A stretch of DNA of 64,000 nucleotides from Sphingobacteriales bacterium (GCA_027483645.1 JAIXUD010000009.1:552814-616813), one strand, 5' to 3'. Shown: positions 1 through 9,881, numbered from the stretch's first letter. A program made the numbers and translations. The notes: a model not told the origin generated them from the sequence alone.

Positions 1-852
1 ACCTATTATGCTGGGCAAAATAGCAGTGTAACACTATCCTTTAAAGGGCAATTCCCGCTTTTACTAAAAGATACCAACGAGGTATACCTTACTAACGGAA
101 CCTTTAAAATAGGATACTCCCACGCCACCGATACCACCATCACGTTTCAGTTTTCCAGTGAGCAGTTGGGGCTAACCAACGCATCACCTATGTCAGTTAA
201 CCGGTTAGAGATGCATTTGGTAGGGCAAGTAGGCAAAAAAGTGAATAAGAAGAAGCAGTTCATATCAGTATATCACCTACAGGCCATCGCCTTACCTACT
301 TCCCCTGGTAAGTTGACCATAACCCGCAACAGCAAATCGAGCAACACCGAAAAGCAAACCAAACGTACCCGCACCTTTTTGCTGAACGGCAGCAAGGGCA
401 ACCTAGTGGAAAAGCAGTGCATACCCAACCACGATGGTTGGAGCCTAATTCCCGAATCGGTAGACCTAGTGGTAGAATCATCAGGCGGACAGAAAAACAG
501 GGATTGGGCGTATCGTAAAACCAACACGGGTGGCAAAACATGCTTCACTACCGAGGTGTTTTTCAACAGTTCGGGCCCCAGCGGCAAGCTAGAGTACCAC
601 TTGAAATATGACATACAACGCAGCACTAAAGCCGAGCAAACCGAAACCAGCGAAGTGGCCCTTTCTTGGGGAGAGAACAAACAATTGGATTTCGAACTGC
701 CGATAATTAGCGTGGTTTATACCAATTTTTTAGGCGAAACCGTGAGGGTTGATGGCACCAGTTTTCAATCGCCATGGTTGCAACTGGAATTGAGGGGGCA
801 GAACATTGCGGTAAAAACGCCCAACATTACAAGCCAAACCATTATTCCCTGA
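1..852 (+). CDS. Unknown protein, 5' truncated by window edge
   Basis: The reading frame is open from base 1 and stops at 850-852, so the start lies outside the window; about 283 residues are visible. A TTG at 166 is internal and there is no reason to take it as the start. The visible part is polar and rich in Ser, Thr, Asn and Lys, with no membrane segment and no motif I recognise. It probably folds as beta strands, judging by alternating hydrophobic stretches. It ends 17 bases before the sensor kinase gene at 870, so the two may be co-transcribed. The function is unknown; secreted or cytoplasmic location cannot be judged without the N-terminus. Confidence 0.75.
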   Translation, partial: TYYAGQNSSVTLSFKGQFPLLLKDTNEVYLTNGTFKIGYSHATDTTITFQFSSEQLGLTNASPMSVNRLEMHLVGQVGKKVNKKKQFISVYHLQAIALPTSPGKLTITRNSKSSNTEKQTKRTRTFLLNGSKGNLVEKQCIPNHDGWSLIPESVDLVVESSGGQKNRDWAYRKTNTGGKTCFTTEVFFNSSGPSGKLEYHLKYDIQRSTKAEQTETSEVALSWGENKQLDFELPIISVVYTNFLGETVRVDGTSFQSPWLQLELRGQNIAVKTPNITSQTIIP

Positions 853-869
853 AGAAGATACTGCAATAA

Positions 870-3800
870 ATGATAAACACTATTCGTATTTGTTTACTCC
901 TATTGGTAGCGATGCTACCGGCGGTAAAGGCTATTGGCCAAAATGCCAAAGAAATAGCCTACCCCATAATGCGTGTGTATGCCGATAAGGAATATAAGGG
1001 CAGCAAACGCAATTATGCCATAGCTAGCGACAACCGTGGGCTGATGTACTTTGGCAACGAGAGCGGCATTATGGAATTTGACGGCACCCGTTGGCGCATC
1101 ATTACTGTTCCGCCTGGTGCCATTGTGCGTGCCCTTACGGCAGATGCCAACGGCCGCATATATGCTGGCCTTGACGGCGACTTTGGGTACTTAAAGCCCG
1201 ACTCAACGGGTAGCTTGGAGTATACATCGCTAGCCGCTGGCTTGGCGGGCGATGGCTCATTGGGTAGTTTCCTCAATGTGTTTACCAATGCCAATGCTAC
1301 CTATTTCGTTTCCCTTAATAAGCTATTTGTATATAGCAATGGCAAAGTAACCGAAACGGTGCTGCCTGCCCCGCTGTTGCGCAACCCCGCTTTTTATATC
1401 AACAGCCAACTGTACCTATCCTTAACCGATATGGGCCTAAATGTGCTGGAGGGAAATGGTTTTAACAATGTATTTGGCGAAAAATATAACGCCTGGGCCA
1501 ACGAAGGCATACAGGCAGTAGTGCCATTTGGCGATAAAAAGCTCCTAATTGCTCGCAAATTTGACGGCCTAATGTTGTGGAATGGCAGTGAACTGCAACC
1601 ATTCCCTACCCAAGTAGACAATTACCTAAAAGAAAACCTCATTTCGGGCGGCATGGCCCTGCCCGATGGCAACATAGCCATTACTACCCTGCGTGGTGGC
1701 TTGGTTATTATTAATGCCAGCGGAAAGGTGAGCAATATTTTGAACCGTGAAAGTGGCTTGCCAGACAATACCATTAATTCCGCTTATTTAGATGGGCAAA
1801 AAGGGCTGTGGCTAGCTACCGATAATGGATTGGTAAGGGTTTCGCTCTACTCATCAGTTTATCTATTTAATGAGCGCTCTGGGCTACAGGGCAATGTAAA
1901 TAGCATCGTTCGGCACAATGGCACCTTATATGTATCTACTACGCAAGGCATCTATCACCTAAAGGATGTAAGCAGCACCGAGCTTAGTAAGAGTTATTTT
2001 AAGTACCACTCCACTTTTACCGATATCCCGGGCTTTTATACCGAGTTCCATGGTATGATTAGCAATCCGCAGGGCTTGTTGATAGCAACTACCGATGGTA
2101 TATACAACCTACAAGACAACCTGCCTACAAGGGTGATAAGCCCCAATACCCAGTTTCTATATGCACACCCTAAAAATGCCGATGTGGTTTTTGCGGGCTT
2201 AACCGATAGTTTGATTGCCCTAAAAAGCAATGGCAATAAATGGGAAGCACACCCCGCCTTCCAATCGATACCCGGTACATTTACTTCGGTAGTTATTATT
2301 GGCGACGGTATTTGGGCCGCCACCCAAAACGATGGCCTTATGTATATGCCATTGAACAAAGACCTTAGCCCAAAAAAGCCACAATACTATACCACCACCG
2401 AGGGTCTGCCAGCGAACAGCCTCAATAAGATCTTTTTAATGGATGGCAAACTGCTGGTAAGCACCAATGAAGGCGTATATCAGTTTGACGAGGCCCAAGG
2501 TAAGTTTTACCAATCATCGGTATTTGGTAAAGAGTTTAACGATGCTGGCAAACGCCTGGTAGCTATGATGCAGCTGTCCGATTCGGCATACTTTGTTGTC
2601 AGCAACTTGGATAAGGGCATTGCTAAAAACAACGGCAGTGGGTCTTATGAAATGACTACCCGGGCCTTTAATAACCTAGCCGACCGCTCATACAACACCA
2701 TCTTCAAAGATAAAGATGGCCAAATATGGCTGGGTGGCAACCAAGGACTGATACGCCTTGCAGGCGAAACCATGGGTAGCGGCAATAGCTTTCAGTGCCT
2801 GATACGCCGCGTGCAACTAGGCGAAGGCGAAATGCTGTTTGATGGCACCTTCTTTAACGAGCAAGGCAACCCTGCACTAGAGCAGAACGAGTTGCTTACT
2901 CCTACCCTATCTTTTAATGATAATGCACTGAGATTTGACTTTGGTGCCACTAGCTACGATTTGCCAGAGTTTACCGAATACCAATACCAGTTGGTAGGCT
3001 TTGACCAAGACTGGAGCGAGTGGACCAGCGATACCAGGAAAGACTATACCAACCTACCCGAAGGTAGCTACAACTTTAAGGTACGAGCCCGCAATGCCTT
3101 TGATGAGCTGAGCACCGAAAACGAGTACTACTTTTCTATTACCCCGCCATGGTACCGTACTTGGTGGGCGTATATGCTTTTAATTGTCGCCATCGGTTTG
3201 CTTTTTTACCTCATCATCTTCATTCGCTCACGACAGTTGCGCGTGGAGAAAAAGAAACTGGAAGATTTGGTAACTGAGCGCACCAGCGAGCTAAAGGAAT
3301 CTCAAAACCGATTAGTAGAGCAGCAGAAGCTAGCATCGCTTGGGCAGCTTACGGCGGGCATAGCTCACGAGATAAAGAACCCACTAAACTTTGTAAACAA
3401 CTTTGCGGAGCTATCAGAAGAGTTGGTAAACGAGCTGGACGAAGAACTGAAGCAGCAACCGATAGCAGAAAAAGACCGTTCTAATATAGAAGACATACTA
3501 ACCGACATAAGGCACAACGTGAAAAAAATAAACGAGCACGGAAAGCGCGCCGATGACATTGTAAAAGGCATGTTGATGCACTCCAGAAACCAAAGTAGCG
3601 AAAAAGAAGCTATTGACCTGAATAAAATGGTAGAAGAAAACGTAAACCTCGCATACCATGGCCTACGAAGTAAGCAGCAAGGGATAACAGTACATTTCGA
3701 TAAACAATATGACGACGGCGTGCCACCAATAATGCTGGTGAAGCAAGATATATCCAGAGTAATACTGAATATAGCCAATAATGCTATTTATGCAGCGTTT

Positions 3801-4088
3801 AAAAAGAAGCAAACTATTGGCGAATCGTTTGCGCCTGTAGTTACAATTGGCACAAAACTGGTAGGTAATATGGCACAGGTTATTATTCGCGACAACGGTA
3901 CGGGTATATCAAAGGAAAACCTTGATAAAATTTTTAACCCGTTCTTCACCACCAAACCAACTGGCGAAGGTACAGGCTTAGGACTCTCTATTAGTTACGA
4001 TATAGTAGTGAAAGGGCATAGTGGAAAACTAGAATTGAACAGTAATGAAGGTGAATACACCGAGTTTGTTATTAGTTTGCCGGTATAA
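870..4088 (+). CDS. Sensor histidine kinase with periplasmic two-component propeller (reg_prop/Y_Y_Y)
   Basis: A membrane sensor kinase of 1072 residues. A signal peptide (about 1-23) is followed by a long periplasmic beta-propeller built from reg_prop-like blades (about 40-690), then a Y_Y_Y domain (about 700-765, with the FKVRARN-type strand). One membrane helix lies at about 766-787, then a short coiled coil, a HisKA-like region with phospho-acceptor His833 (AGIAHEIKNPLNF), and a HATPase with the N box (NIANNAIYAAF) and G boxes (DNGTGIS, GTGLGLS). The architecture resembles the hybrid two-component systems of Bacteroidetes that sense glycans, but there is no fused receiver or AraC output. 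Output therefore probably goes to the receivers encoded immediately downstream. The ligand cannot be read from sequence. Confidence 0.93.
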   Translation: MINTIRICLLLLVAMLPAVKAIGQNAKEIAYPIMRVYADKEYKGSKRNYAIASDNRGLMYFGNESGIMEFDGTRWRIITVPPGAIVRALTADANGRIYAGLDGDFGYLKPDSTGSLEYTSLAAGLAGDGSLGSFLNVFTNANATYFVSLNKLFVYSNGKVTETVLPAPLLRNPAFYINSQLYLSLTDMGLNVLEGNGFNNVFGEKYNAWANEGIQAVVPFGDKKLLIARKFDGLMLWNGSELQPFPTQVDNYLKENLISGGMALPDGNIAITTLRGGLVIINASGKVSNILNRESGLPDNTINSAYLDGQKGLWLATDNGLVRVSLYSSVYLFNERSGLQGNVNSIVRHNGTLYVSTTQGIYHLKDVSSTELSKSYFKYHSTFTDIPGFYTEFHGMISNPQGLLIATTDGIYNLQDNLPTRVISPNTQFLYAHPKNADVVFAGLTDSLIALKSNGNKWEAHPAFQSIPGTFTSVVIIGDGIWAATQNDGLMYMPLNKDLSPKKPQYYTTTEGLPANSLNKIFLMDGKLLVSTNEGVYQFDEAQGKFYQSSVFGKEFNDAGKRLVAMMQLSDSAYFVVSNLDKGIAKNNGSGSYEMTTRAFNNLADRSYNTIFKDKDGQIWLGGNQGLIRLAGETMGSGNSFQCLIRRVQLGEGEMLFDGTFFNEQGNPALEQNELLTPTLSFNDNALRFDFGATSYDLPEFTEYQYQLVGFDQDWSEWTSDTRKDYTNLPEGSYNFKVRARNAFDELSTENEYYFSITPPWYRTWWAYMLLIVAIGLLFYLIIFIRSRQLRVEKKKLEDLVTERTSELKESQNRLVEQQKLASLGQLTAGIAHEIKNPLNFVNNFAELSEELVNELDEELKQQPIAEKDRSNIEDILTDIRHNVKKINEHGKRADDIVKGMLMHSRNQSSEKEAIDLNKMVEENVNLAYHGLRSKQQGITVHFDKQYDDGVPPIMLVKQDISRVILNIANNAIYAAFKKKQTIGESFAPVVTIGTKLVGNMAQVIIRDNGTGISKENLDKIFNPFFTTKPTGEGTGLGLSISYDIVVKGHSGKLELNSNEGEYTEFVISLPV

Positions 4089-4161
4089 AAACTAGATCGA
4101 AAATTACGTTTTTATACGTAGATAAGCTTTATTTGTAGCAATATATAAATTGGATGTGGTG

Positions 4162-4536
4162 ATGAAAATATTAGTGGTTGACGACGAAAGGGACGTGGAA
4201 GCACTTTTTCGCCAAAGATTCCGGAAGGAGTTGAGGGCGGGTGAAGTAGATTTCAAGTTTGTGTTTTCTGCTGAAGAAGCACTTGAATATCTGCGTCAGC
4301 TAAGTCCGTTTGATTTGGTACTGGTGCTATCCGACATCAATATGCCTGGCATGACGGGGTTGGAATTACTCAAAATAATAAAAGAACAGTTCCCCCACTT
4401 ACGTGTGTTTATGATTTCGGCATACGGTGATGATCAAAACTATAGCACGGCCAAAACTTTTGGTGCCGACGATTTTGTAACCAAACCAGTAGATTTTACT
4501 AACTTGAGGGACAAAATTCTGTCTTTAAAGCAATGA
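4162..4536 (+). CDS. Single-domain response regulator (REC)
   Basis: A stand-alone receiver of about 124 residues. The acidic pair is in LVVDDE near the N-terminus, the phospho-acceptor is Asp58 (LSDINMP), and the conserved Ser and Lys follow in ISAYG and VTKPVDF. There is no output domain. The ATG at 4162 begins directly at the first receiver strand; an in-frame TTG at 4150 would add only four residues. The gene follows the propeller kinase by 73 bases and its stop overlaps the start of the next kinase by four bases (ATGA), so it is translationally coupled to it. It is closely similar to the first receiver of that kinase, which suggests tandem duplication. It likely shuttles phosphate in the local relay, as inferred from context. 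Confidence 0.9.
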   Translation: MKILVVDDERDVEALFRQRFRKELRAGEVDFKFVFSAEEALEYLRQLSPFDLVLVLSDINMPGMTGLELLKIIKEQFPHLRVFMISAYGDDQNYSTAKTFGADDFVTKPVDFTNLRDKILSLKQ

Positions 4537-6563
4537 CAACACTTACGCCCCCCAAAATACTTCTGGTTGATGACGAACCAGATGCGGAAGACCTTTTTAG
4601 ACAACGATTCCGTAAAAAAATTAGGCAAGGGGAAATGGAGCTATACTACGCCAACAATGGCGTTGCCGCCCTTAAGCACCTCAATGAAATGCCAGATGTT
4701 GATGTGGTAATTACCGACATCAATATGCCCGAAATGACTGGGCTAGAATTGCTTCAGAAAATAAAAGAAAACAAGTTTGTTGCACGGGTAATAGTAATGT
4801 CGGCCTACGGCGATATGGGCAACATACGTGCTGCCATGAACAAGGGAGCGTTCGACTTTATTACCAAACCCGTTGACTTTAACGACCTTGAACTTACCCT
4901 CAACAAAACCCTTGATGAGGTAGGCGAAATAAAAGAAGGGCAAAAAGCCAAGCACCAACTGGTAGATGCCGAACTGGCCCGAGAACGCGCCGAGCAAAGC
5001 AAAAAATTCAAGGAGCAGTTTTTGGCCAACATGAGCCACGAGATACGCACCCCGATGAATGCAGTGGTGGGCATGACTAACCTGTTGCTAAAATCGGAAC
5101 TGGTACCGCAGCAGTTAAAGTACCTTAAAGCCATCAAGCAATCAGCAGATAACTTGATTGTAATTATCAATGATATACTTGACATAAGTAAGATAGAGGC
5201 CGGAAGACTGGAGTTTGAAAACGTTGACTTCTCGCTTGCCGAAGCTATGGACGGGGTACTGAACACCATTACATTCAAGGCCGAGGAGAAAGATCTGTCC
5301 GTAACCACCCTCATCGACGATAACGTACCACCAGTGCTAAAGGGCGACCCAGTGCGCCTCAACCAGATATTGCTAAACCTTGCCAGCAACGCGGTAAAGT
5401 TTACTGACATTGGCGGCATTACTATACAAGTGAGCATGCAAGGCTATGAAGACCGAAAGGTGCGGCTAAGATTTGATGTGATAGATACTGGCATCGGCAT
5501 ACCCGAAGATAGACTGGATGCCATTTTTGAGAGTTTCTCACAAGCAGACAGTACCACTACCCGAAAATATGGCGGTACCGGCTTAGGCCTCACCATCAGT
5601 AAACAGTTGGTGGAGCTACAAGACGGGCATATAGGTGTTACCAGCAAAGTAGGCCAAGGTACTACCTTCTACTTTGAGCTAGCCTTTGAGCCAGGCCAAC
5701 TTGAAATAGCCGACAAAGCCGCCGACAAAGTAGCAGGCCCATCGATGAAAGGGGTGAAGATACTGTTGGCCGAGGATAACGCCTTCAACCAGATAGTAGC
5801 GCAAGATACCTTGGAAAACATGTTTGCAGGGGTAAGCGTGGAGATAGTAGAAAACGGCAAGTTGGCGGTAGATAAGGTTATGCAAAATCATTATGACCTG
5901 GTATTGATGGACATCAACATGCCCATTATGAACGGGCTGGAAGCTACCATTGCGATAAGAAAGCTGCCCGCACCCAATGGTAATAGCTTAATAATGGCCA
6001 TGACCGCCAGTGCTACCCAAGAAGCTATATATGAGTGCACCCAAGCAGGCATGAACGATTACATATCCAAGCCATTTGTGCCAGAGGAACTGGAAGAGAA
6101 AATAACCCGCCTGCTCACCACACACCGAGGCTCATTGCAACAAGAGGTGAAAGATACTTTCGACGATAATGAGCCCTTGCACATATTGGTGGTTGATGAT
6201 AACGATTTCAACCAGATGGTAGCTCAAGATACACTCAACGCCCTGTTCCCCGATGCGAAGCTAGACGAGGCGCTTAACGGTAAAATTGCCATTGATAAAA
6301 TTGAGGCGGGCCACTACCACTTAATACTGATGGATATAAACATGCCTGTAATGGGCGGCCATGATGCTACGCGTTATATACGCACCCAGCTACCATCTCC
6401 AAAAAATGCAGTGCCGATAATGGCAATGACAGCCAATGTCGAGAAATTTGAGGTGGAAAGGTGTTTAGAATCAGGCATGAATGATTATATTAGCAAACCT
6501 TTTGACCCCGAGGATTTAAGGGGCAAAATTTTAAAGCTCACCAGCAAACCACAGCTTGCATAA
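4533..6563 (+). CDS. Hybrid histidine kinase REC-HisKA-HATPase-REC-REC
   Basis: A soluble hybrid kinase of 676 residues with no membrane segment. The domain order is: receiver 1 (phospho-acceptor Asp62 in VITDINMP), a coiled linker, HisKA with His169 (ANMSHEIRTPMN), HATPase (N box LLNLASNAVKF, G boxes DTGIGIP and GGTGLGLTIS), receiver 2 (Asp460, LVLMDINMP) and receiver 3 (Asp601, LILMDINMP). The two C-terminal receivers share the same strand and QMVAQDTL/QIVAQDTL pattern and look like a tandem duplication. The N-terminal receiver probably gates kinase activity. The start overlaps the preceding receiver gene by four bases. An Hpt protein follows at once, which completes a four-step relay. Confidence 0.95.
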   Translation: MTTLTPPKILLVDDEPDAEDLFRQRFRKKIRQGEMELYYANNGVAALKHLNEMPDVDVVITDINMPEMTGLELLQKIKENKFVARVIVMSAYGDMGNIRAAMNKGAFDFITKPVDFNDLELTLNKTLDEVGEIKEGQKAKHQLVDAELARERAEQSKKFKEQFLANMSHEIRTPMNAVVGMTNLLLKSELVPQQLKYLKAIKQSADNLIVIINDILDISKIEAGRLEFENVDFSLAEAMDGVLNTITFKAEEKDLSVTTLIDDNVPPVLKGDPVRLNQILLNLASNAVKFTDIGGITIQVSMQGYEDRKVRLRFDVIDTGIGIPEDRLDAIFESFSQADSTTTRKYGGTGLGLTISKQLVELQDGHIGVTSKVGQGTTFYFELAFEPGQLEIADKAADKVAGPSMKGVKILLAEDNAFNQIVAQDTLENMFAGVSVEIVENGKLAVDKVMQNHYDLVLMDINMPIMNGLEATIAIRKLPAPNGNSLIMAMTASATQEAIYECTQAGMNDYISKPFVPEELEEKITRLLTTHRGSLQQEVKDTFDDNEPLHILVVDDNDFNQMVAQDTLNALFPDAKLDEALNGKIAIDKIEAGHYHLILMDINMPVMGGHDATRYIRTQLPSPKNAVPIMAMTANVEKFEVERCLESGMNDYISKPFDPEDLRGKILKLTSKPQLA

Positions 6564-6572
6564 AACCAATTT

Positions 6573-6923
6573 ATGAGCGACAAGGTTACCGATCTTACAT
6601 TCTTGGGCAGTTTCACTGGAAACGACCCACAGAAGATAAAACGATACGTACAGATGTTTCTGGATAGGGCGCCAGAGCAAGTAGAAGAGATACGCACTAG
6701 CCTTGGTACTGGCGACTATGACAACCTTCGGGTGGCCGCGCACTCCATTAAGCCGCAACTGGCTTATATGGGCATCAAAAGCTTGGAGCAAGATATACGT
6801 TCGATTGAAGAAATAAGTGGGTCAAAAAATAATTTGGATGCATTACCAGCCTTGATTGACAAGCTGGAAACCATTATGAAACAAGCCTTTGGCGAACTAC
6901 GCGAATACGTAAGTGCCAATTAA
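6573..6923 (+). CDS. Hpt domain phosphotransfer protein
   Basis: A 116-residue helical protein matching a histidine phosphotransfer domain. The phospho-acceptor is His57 in VAAHSIKPQLAYMG, the usual AHxxKxxxxxxG signature. The length is typical of a stand-alone Hpt. It begins nine bases after the hybrid kinase stop and is followed by a receiver gene 29 bases on, so it is almost certainly in the same operon. It should take phosphate from the C-terminal receivers of the hybrid kinase and pass it to a downstream receiver, either the lone one at 4162 or the membrane-anchored one at 6953. The partner choice is inference from gene order. Confidence 0.9.
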   Translation: MSDKVTDLTFLGSFTGNDPQKIKRYVQMFLDRAPEQVEEIRTSLGTGDYDNLRVAAHSIKPQLAYMGIKSLEQDIRSIEEISGSKNNLDALPALIDKLETIMKQAFGELREYVSAN

Positions 6924-6952
6924 CTATATCACCACAAACCACTTTACCACCT

Positions 6953-7480
6953 ATGGCTAACTCTGATACTCGCAGGATATTTTTGGTTGATGACGACCCT
7001 ATGCACCTGCAAATGCTGAAAGACCACCTTTCAAGCAAGTTGAAACTGGACATTACCACCTTCTCAACCGGAGAAGATTGCTTGGCAAACTTGGACAAGC
7101 AGCCCGATGCAATTGTGTTGGACTATTACCTGAACAGCGTGGAGAAAAGTGCTGCCAACGGTATCGAAATCCTCAAAAAAATCAAAGCTCGCCAACCCGA
7201 TACTGAAGTAGTAATGCTTTCGGGCCAAGAGAAAATTGAAATAGCTGTAGAAACTATGGCCTGCGGTGCTTTCGATTACGTTATCAAAAACGAGAGCTCT
7301 TTCCTCCGCACCGAAAACAAGCTAGTAAACGTTTTCAAGCACAAAAAACTGCAAGAAAACCTGAAGCTTTACAAGAAGGGTGTACTGTTTATGGGTATAG
7401 CCATTGCAGTAATCATAATTGTTGCTGTTATACTAGTAGCTACTGGAATAGCCAGTAAAAATCCTCAAGTTTCTCTGTAA
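6953..7480 (+). CDS. Response regulator with C-terminal membrane anchor
   Basis: A receiver of 175 residues with the acidic triad Asp13-15 (FLVDDDP), phospho-acceptor Asp57 (IVLDYYLN), switch Ser90 (MLSGQ) and Lys112 (YVIKNES). No DNA-binding or enzymatic output follows. The chain instead passes through a basic segment (about 128-143, rich in Lys) into one hydrophobic helix at about 144-166 (FMGIAIAVIIIVAVILV) and ends nine residues later. This is the topology of a tail-anchored protein with the receiver in the cytoplasm. It is the last gene of the two-component cluster, and a 174-base gap separates it from the next gene. It could be the terminal receiver of the relay, acting on a membrane partner that is not in the window. 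Confidence 0.9.
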   Translation: MANSDTRRIFLVDDDPMHLQMLKDHLSSKLKLDITTFSTGEDCLANLDKQPDAIVLDYYLNSVEKSAANGIEILKKIKARQPDTEVVMLSGQEKIEIAVETMACGAFDYVIKNESSFLRTENKLVNVFKHKKLQENLKLYKKGVLFMGIAIAVIIIVAVILVATGIASKNPQVSL

Positions 7481-7654
7481 AACTTAGTCTTTTTTCCTTA
7501 ATTCCCTTTTCTATGGCTGATAGCTCAGCCAGCATATCCTTTATTAGCTTTCCAGTCAACCTGCGTAATCAAGGCTAAGGTATATCACATGATAAATCTC
7601 AGAAAAACAGTTAAGCATTAGCCCCTATCTTTACTAGCTAAATATCTCCATATT

Positions 7655-9058
7655 ATGCAAATAGGATTTTACGGCGCAGCAGGTACAGTAACTGGAAGCA
7701 AGCATTTGATAACCCTCGATAACGGTAAGAATATACTATTAGATTGCGGCATGTTTCAAGGGCGAGGTAAGGCCACCGAAGAGCTAAATCTGCACTTGGG
7801 TTTTCAACCACATGAAGTGGATGTATTGATACTATCTCATGCTCACATTGACCACAGCGGCCTGATACCCAAATTGGTGAAAGACGGCTTTCGCGGAAAC
7901 ATATATTGTACACCAGCCACCGCCGACCTATGCGAACTAATGCTAGCCGATAGCGCCGGTATTCAAGAAAGTGAAGCGGCATATGTAAATAAAAAATTAC
8001 TAAAAAAGGGTAAAAAACCAATTGAGCCCCTATACGGTACCGCCGATGCCGAGCGGTGCATGAAGCAGTACCGCACCATAAATTACGATACCCCTACGGA
8101 AGTGTTGCCCGGTGTGGAAGTGACCTTTACTGATGCGGGCCATATTATCGGCAGCGCGGTAGTAAACCTAAAAATTAGCGAAGGGCACCAAACCAAACGA
8201 CTTACCTTCACAGGCGATATTGGTAAATACGGCAGCCGCATTCTGCGCGACCCGCAACCTTTTCCGCAGGCCGATTACATCATTTGTGAATCAACTTATG
8301 GCGATAGGCTACACGATGCTTTTGGCTCAGTAGAGAAAATATTGCTTAAGGTTGTGGAAGAAACGTGTGTGGCGAAAGGCGGTAAGCTCATCATACCCGC
8401 CTTCAGTGTAGGGCGCACGCAAGAGGTGGTAAACGTATTGAACAACCTGGAATTTGAAAAGAAGCTGCCGCACATACCCGTATATGTGGATAGCCCAATG
8501 GCCGTGGATGCTACCGAAATAATGCGCAGCCACCCGGAGTGTTTCAACGAGGATATGGTTGAATACATGCAGCAAGACCCTTCGCCATTTGGGTTTGACA
8601 GGCTGCACTACGTGCGCGATGTGGCCGATTCCATTGCGCTGAATACCATGAAGGGACCAGCAATCATAATCTCTGCATCGGGCATGGCAGAGGCCGGCCG
8701 CATAAAACACCACTTAAAAAACAATATTGAGGATGCCCGCAATACCGTGCTCATTGTGGGTTGGGCTACCCCAAGCAGCCTTGCTGGCCGACTACGGAAT
8801 GGCGAAAAACTGGTGAGCATCTATGGCGATTGGTATAGCGTGAATGCTGATGTGGTAATCATGGACCCTTTTAGTGCCCATGGTGATTACAAGGAAATGC
8901 TGGAGTTTTTGAGCTGTCAAAAGCCCGAGCAAGTAAAACGCATGTTCTTAGTGCATGGCGACCCTGAGGTAATGCCCACATGGAAAAGCCATTTGCAGAA
9001 TGCAGGCTTCAGCAATATTACCGTCAGCGAGTACCAGCATGTGTATGAGGTATTATAA
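7655..9058 (+). CDS. MBL-fold metallo-hydrolase with beta-CASP domain (RNA-processing nuclease type)
   Basis: A 467-residue metallo-beta-lactamase-fold enzyme of the beta-CASP/YSH1 group. The metal motif HAHIDHSG holds His62, His64, Asp66 and His67. A further metal Asp is in FTGDIG, and the C-terminal His motifs are in SASGMAEAGRIKHHL and FLVHGDPE. Such enzymes (KH-less relatives of CPSF73 and RNase J) cleave RNA in the cytoplasm; the exact substrate is unknown. The ATG at 7655 starts right at the first strand. The gene converges on the minus-strand gene at 9072 with a gap of only 13 bases. The family assignment is confident, the RNA substrate less so. Confidence 0.92.
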   Translation: MQIGFYGAAGTVTGSKHLITLDNGKNILLDCGMFQGRGKATEELNLHLGFQPHEVDVLILSHAHIDHSGLIPKLVKDGFRGNIYCTPATADLCELMLADSAGIQESEAAYVNKKLLKKGKKPIEPLYGTADAERCMKQYRTINYDTPTEVLPGVEVTFTDAGHIIGSAVVNLKISEGHQTKRLTFTGDIGKYGSRILRDPQPFPQADYIICESTYGDRLHDAFGSVEKILLKVVEETCVAKGGKLIIPAFSVGRTQEVVNVLNNLEFEKKLPHIPVYVDSPMAVDATEIMRSHPECFNEDMVEYMQQDPSPFGFDRLHYVRDVADSIALNTMKGPAIIISASGMAEAGRIKHHLKNNIEDARNTVLIVGWATPSSLAGRLRNGEKLVSIYGDWYSVNADVVIMDPFSAHGDYKEMLEFLSCQKPEQVKRMFLVHGDPEVMPTWKSHLQNAGFSNITVSEYQHVYEVL

Positions 9059-9071
9059 GGACATAACAGCA

Positions 9072-9881
9072 CTACTCATAAGTAGGGCAGGTATTGCCAA
9101 CTTTCGGCCTTAATAGTACCCTGAAGCCAACATATGGGCTAGGGAGTTCAAATTCTTGCCTTTTAGTAATGGCACATTCGTCAATGGTGTTATCCCAGCT
9201 ACCGCCTTTTATGTACCCTTCGCTAGTTAGTTCGGCTACTTTGCCAATTATATTATACAAGCCAAACTTGTTGGGATAGTAGCTTTCTATTTGCGCAGTA
9301 AGCCAAATACTGCCAATACCTTCGTTTTTCAAAAAAGCATTTTCATCAATGCGCTCTACCTTTACATTACAAAGCATATCGCCTTTTTCGTCGTAGGCAT
9401 AGGGGCCGTACCAGGGATATGGGTTATCGAGAAAAGGTGCCGAAGCTGATATCCATTCATTTTCAGAAGGCAAGATGCACAACGCATTGGGCAGATTTAA
9501 TTTAGGATCGGCTTTTACTTGCTTTGTTAACCAAGCACAAAAAGCATTGGCCTGAGCGACATCAATACCTACAACAGGAAAATTATGGTAAGCTGGATGT
9601 CGGAAATAATACTCCACCAAAGGGTTGCCATAAGTTAAGGCACTACGCCAGGAAAGTGTATCAGGTGTGTACTTCAGGGCATCTTCTGCCCTACCTTGTT
9701 TAATCAAATCATTCAAAAAAGCTAAATACTGCCCGTTGGTAATCTCTTGGCTCATATACAAACCACCAGGCACCCGCTGCAAGTTTAAATCAAGACTTTT
9801 GATATGGATGGCGTCATCTTTCTTCGCCATAACACCAAAAGAAAGTAATACACTTAGCAGTAAGAAAGTAAAGCTTTTCAT
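9072..9881 (-). CDS. SUMF1/formylglycine-generating-enzyme-like secreted protein
   Basis: A 269-residue protein with a signal peptide (1-19, LLLSVLLSFGVMAK) and a SUMF1-like domain: MSQEITNGQYLAFLNDL, FPVVGIDVAQANAFCAWL, GLYNIIGKVAEL, GYIKGGSWDN and the terminal GFRVLLRP. These match the FGE-sulfatase fold used by the gliding-motility lipoproteins GldJ/GldK and by many Bacteroidetes secreted proteins. I do not see the paired active-site cysteines of true formylglycine-generating enzymes, so a catalytic role is doubtful. It has no lipobox. The gene has a 62-base gap to the aminotransferase upstream on the same strand. The role is unknown beyond an extracytoplasmic SUMF1-fold protein. Confidence 0.82.
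   Translation of the reverse strand: MKSFTFLLLSVLLSFGVMAKKDDAIHIKSLDLNLQRVPGGLYMSQEITNGQYLAFLNDLIKQGRAEDALKYTPDTLSWRSALTYGNPLVEYYFRHPAYHNFPVVGIDVAQANAFCAWLTKQVKADPKLNLPNALCILPSENEWISASAPFLDNPYPWYGPYAYDEKGDMLCNVKVERIDENAFLKNEGIGSIWLTAQIESYYPNKFGLYNIIGKVAELTSEGYIKGGSWDNTIDECAITKRQEFELPSPYVGFRVLLRPKVGNTCPTYE

Noticed and set aside
273-680. Minus-strand ORF of 135 residues opposite the first gene
   Set aside because: Its translation is Leu/Ser/Cys-rich without a motif, and the plus strand is open continuously through this region from base 1.
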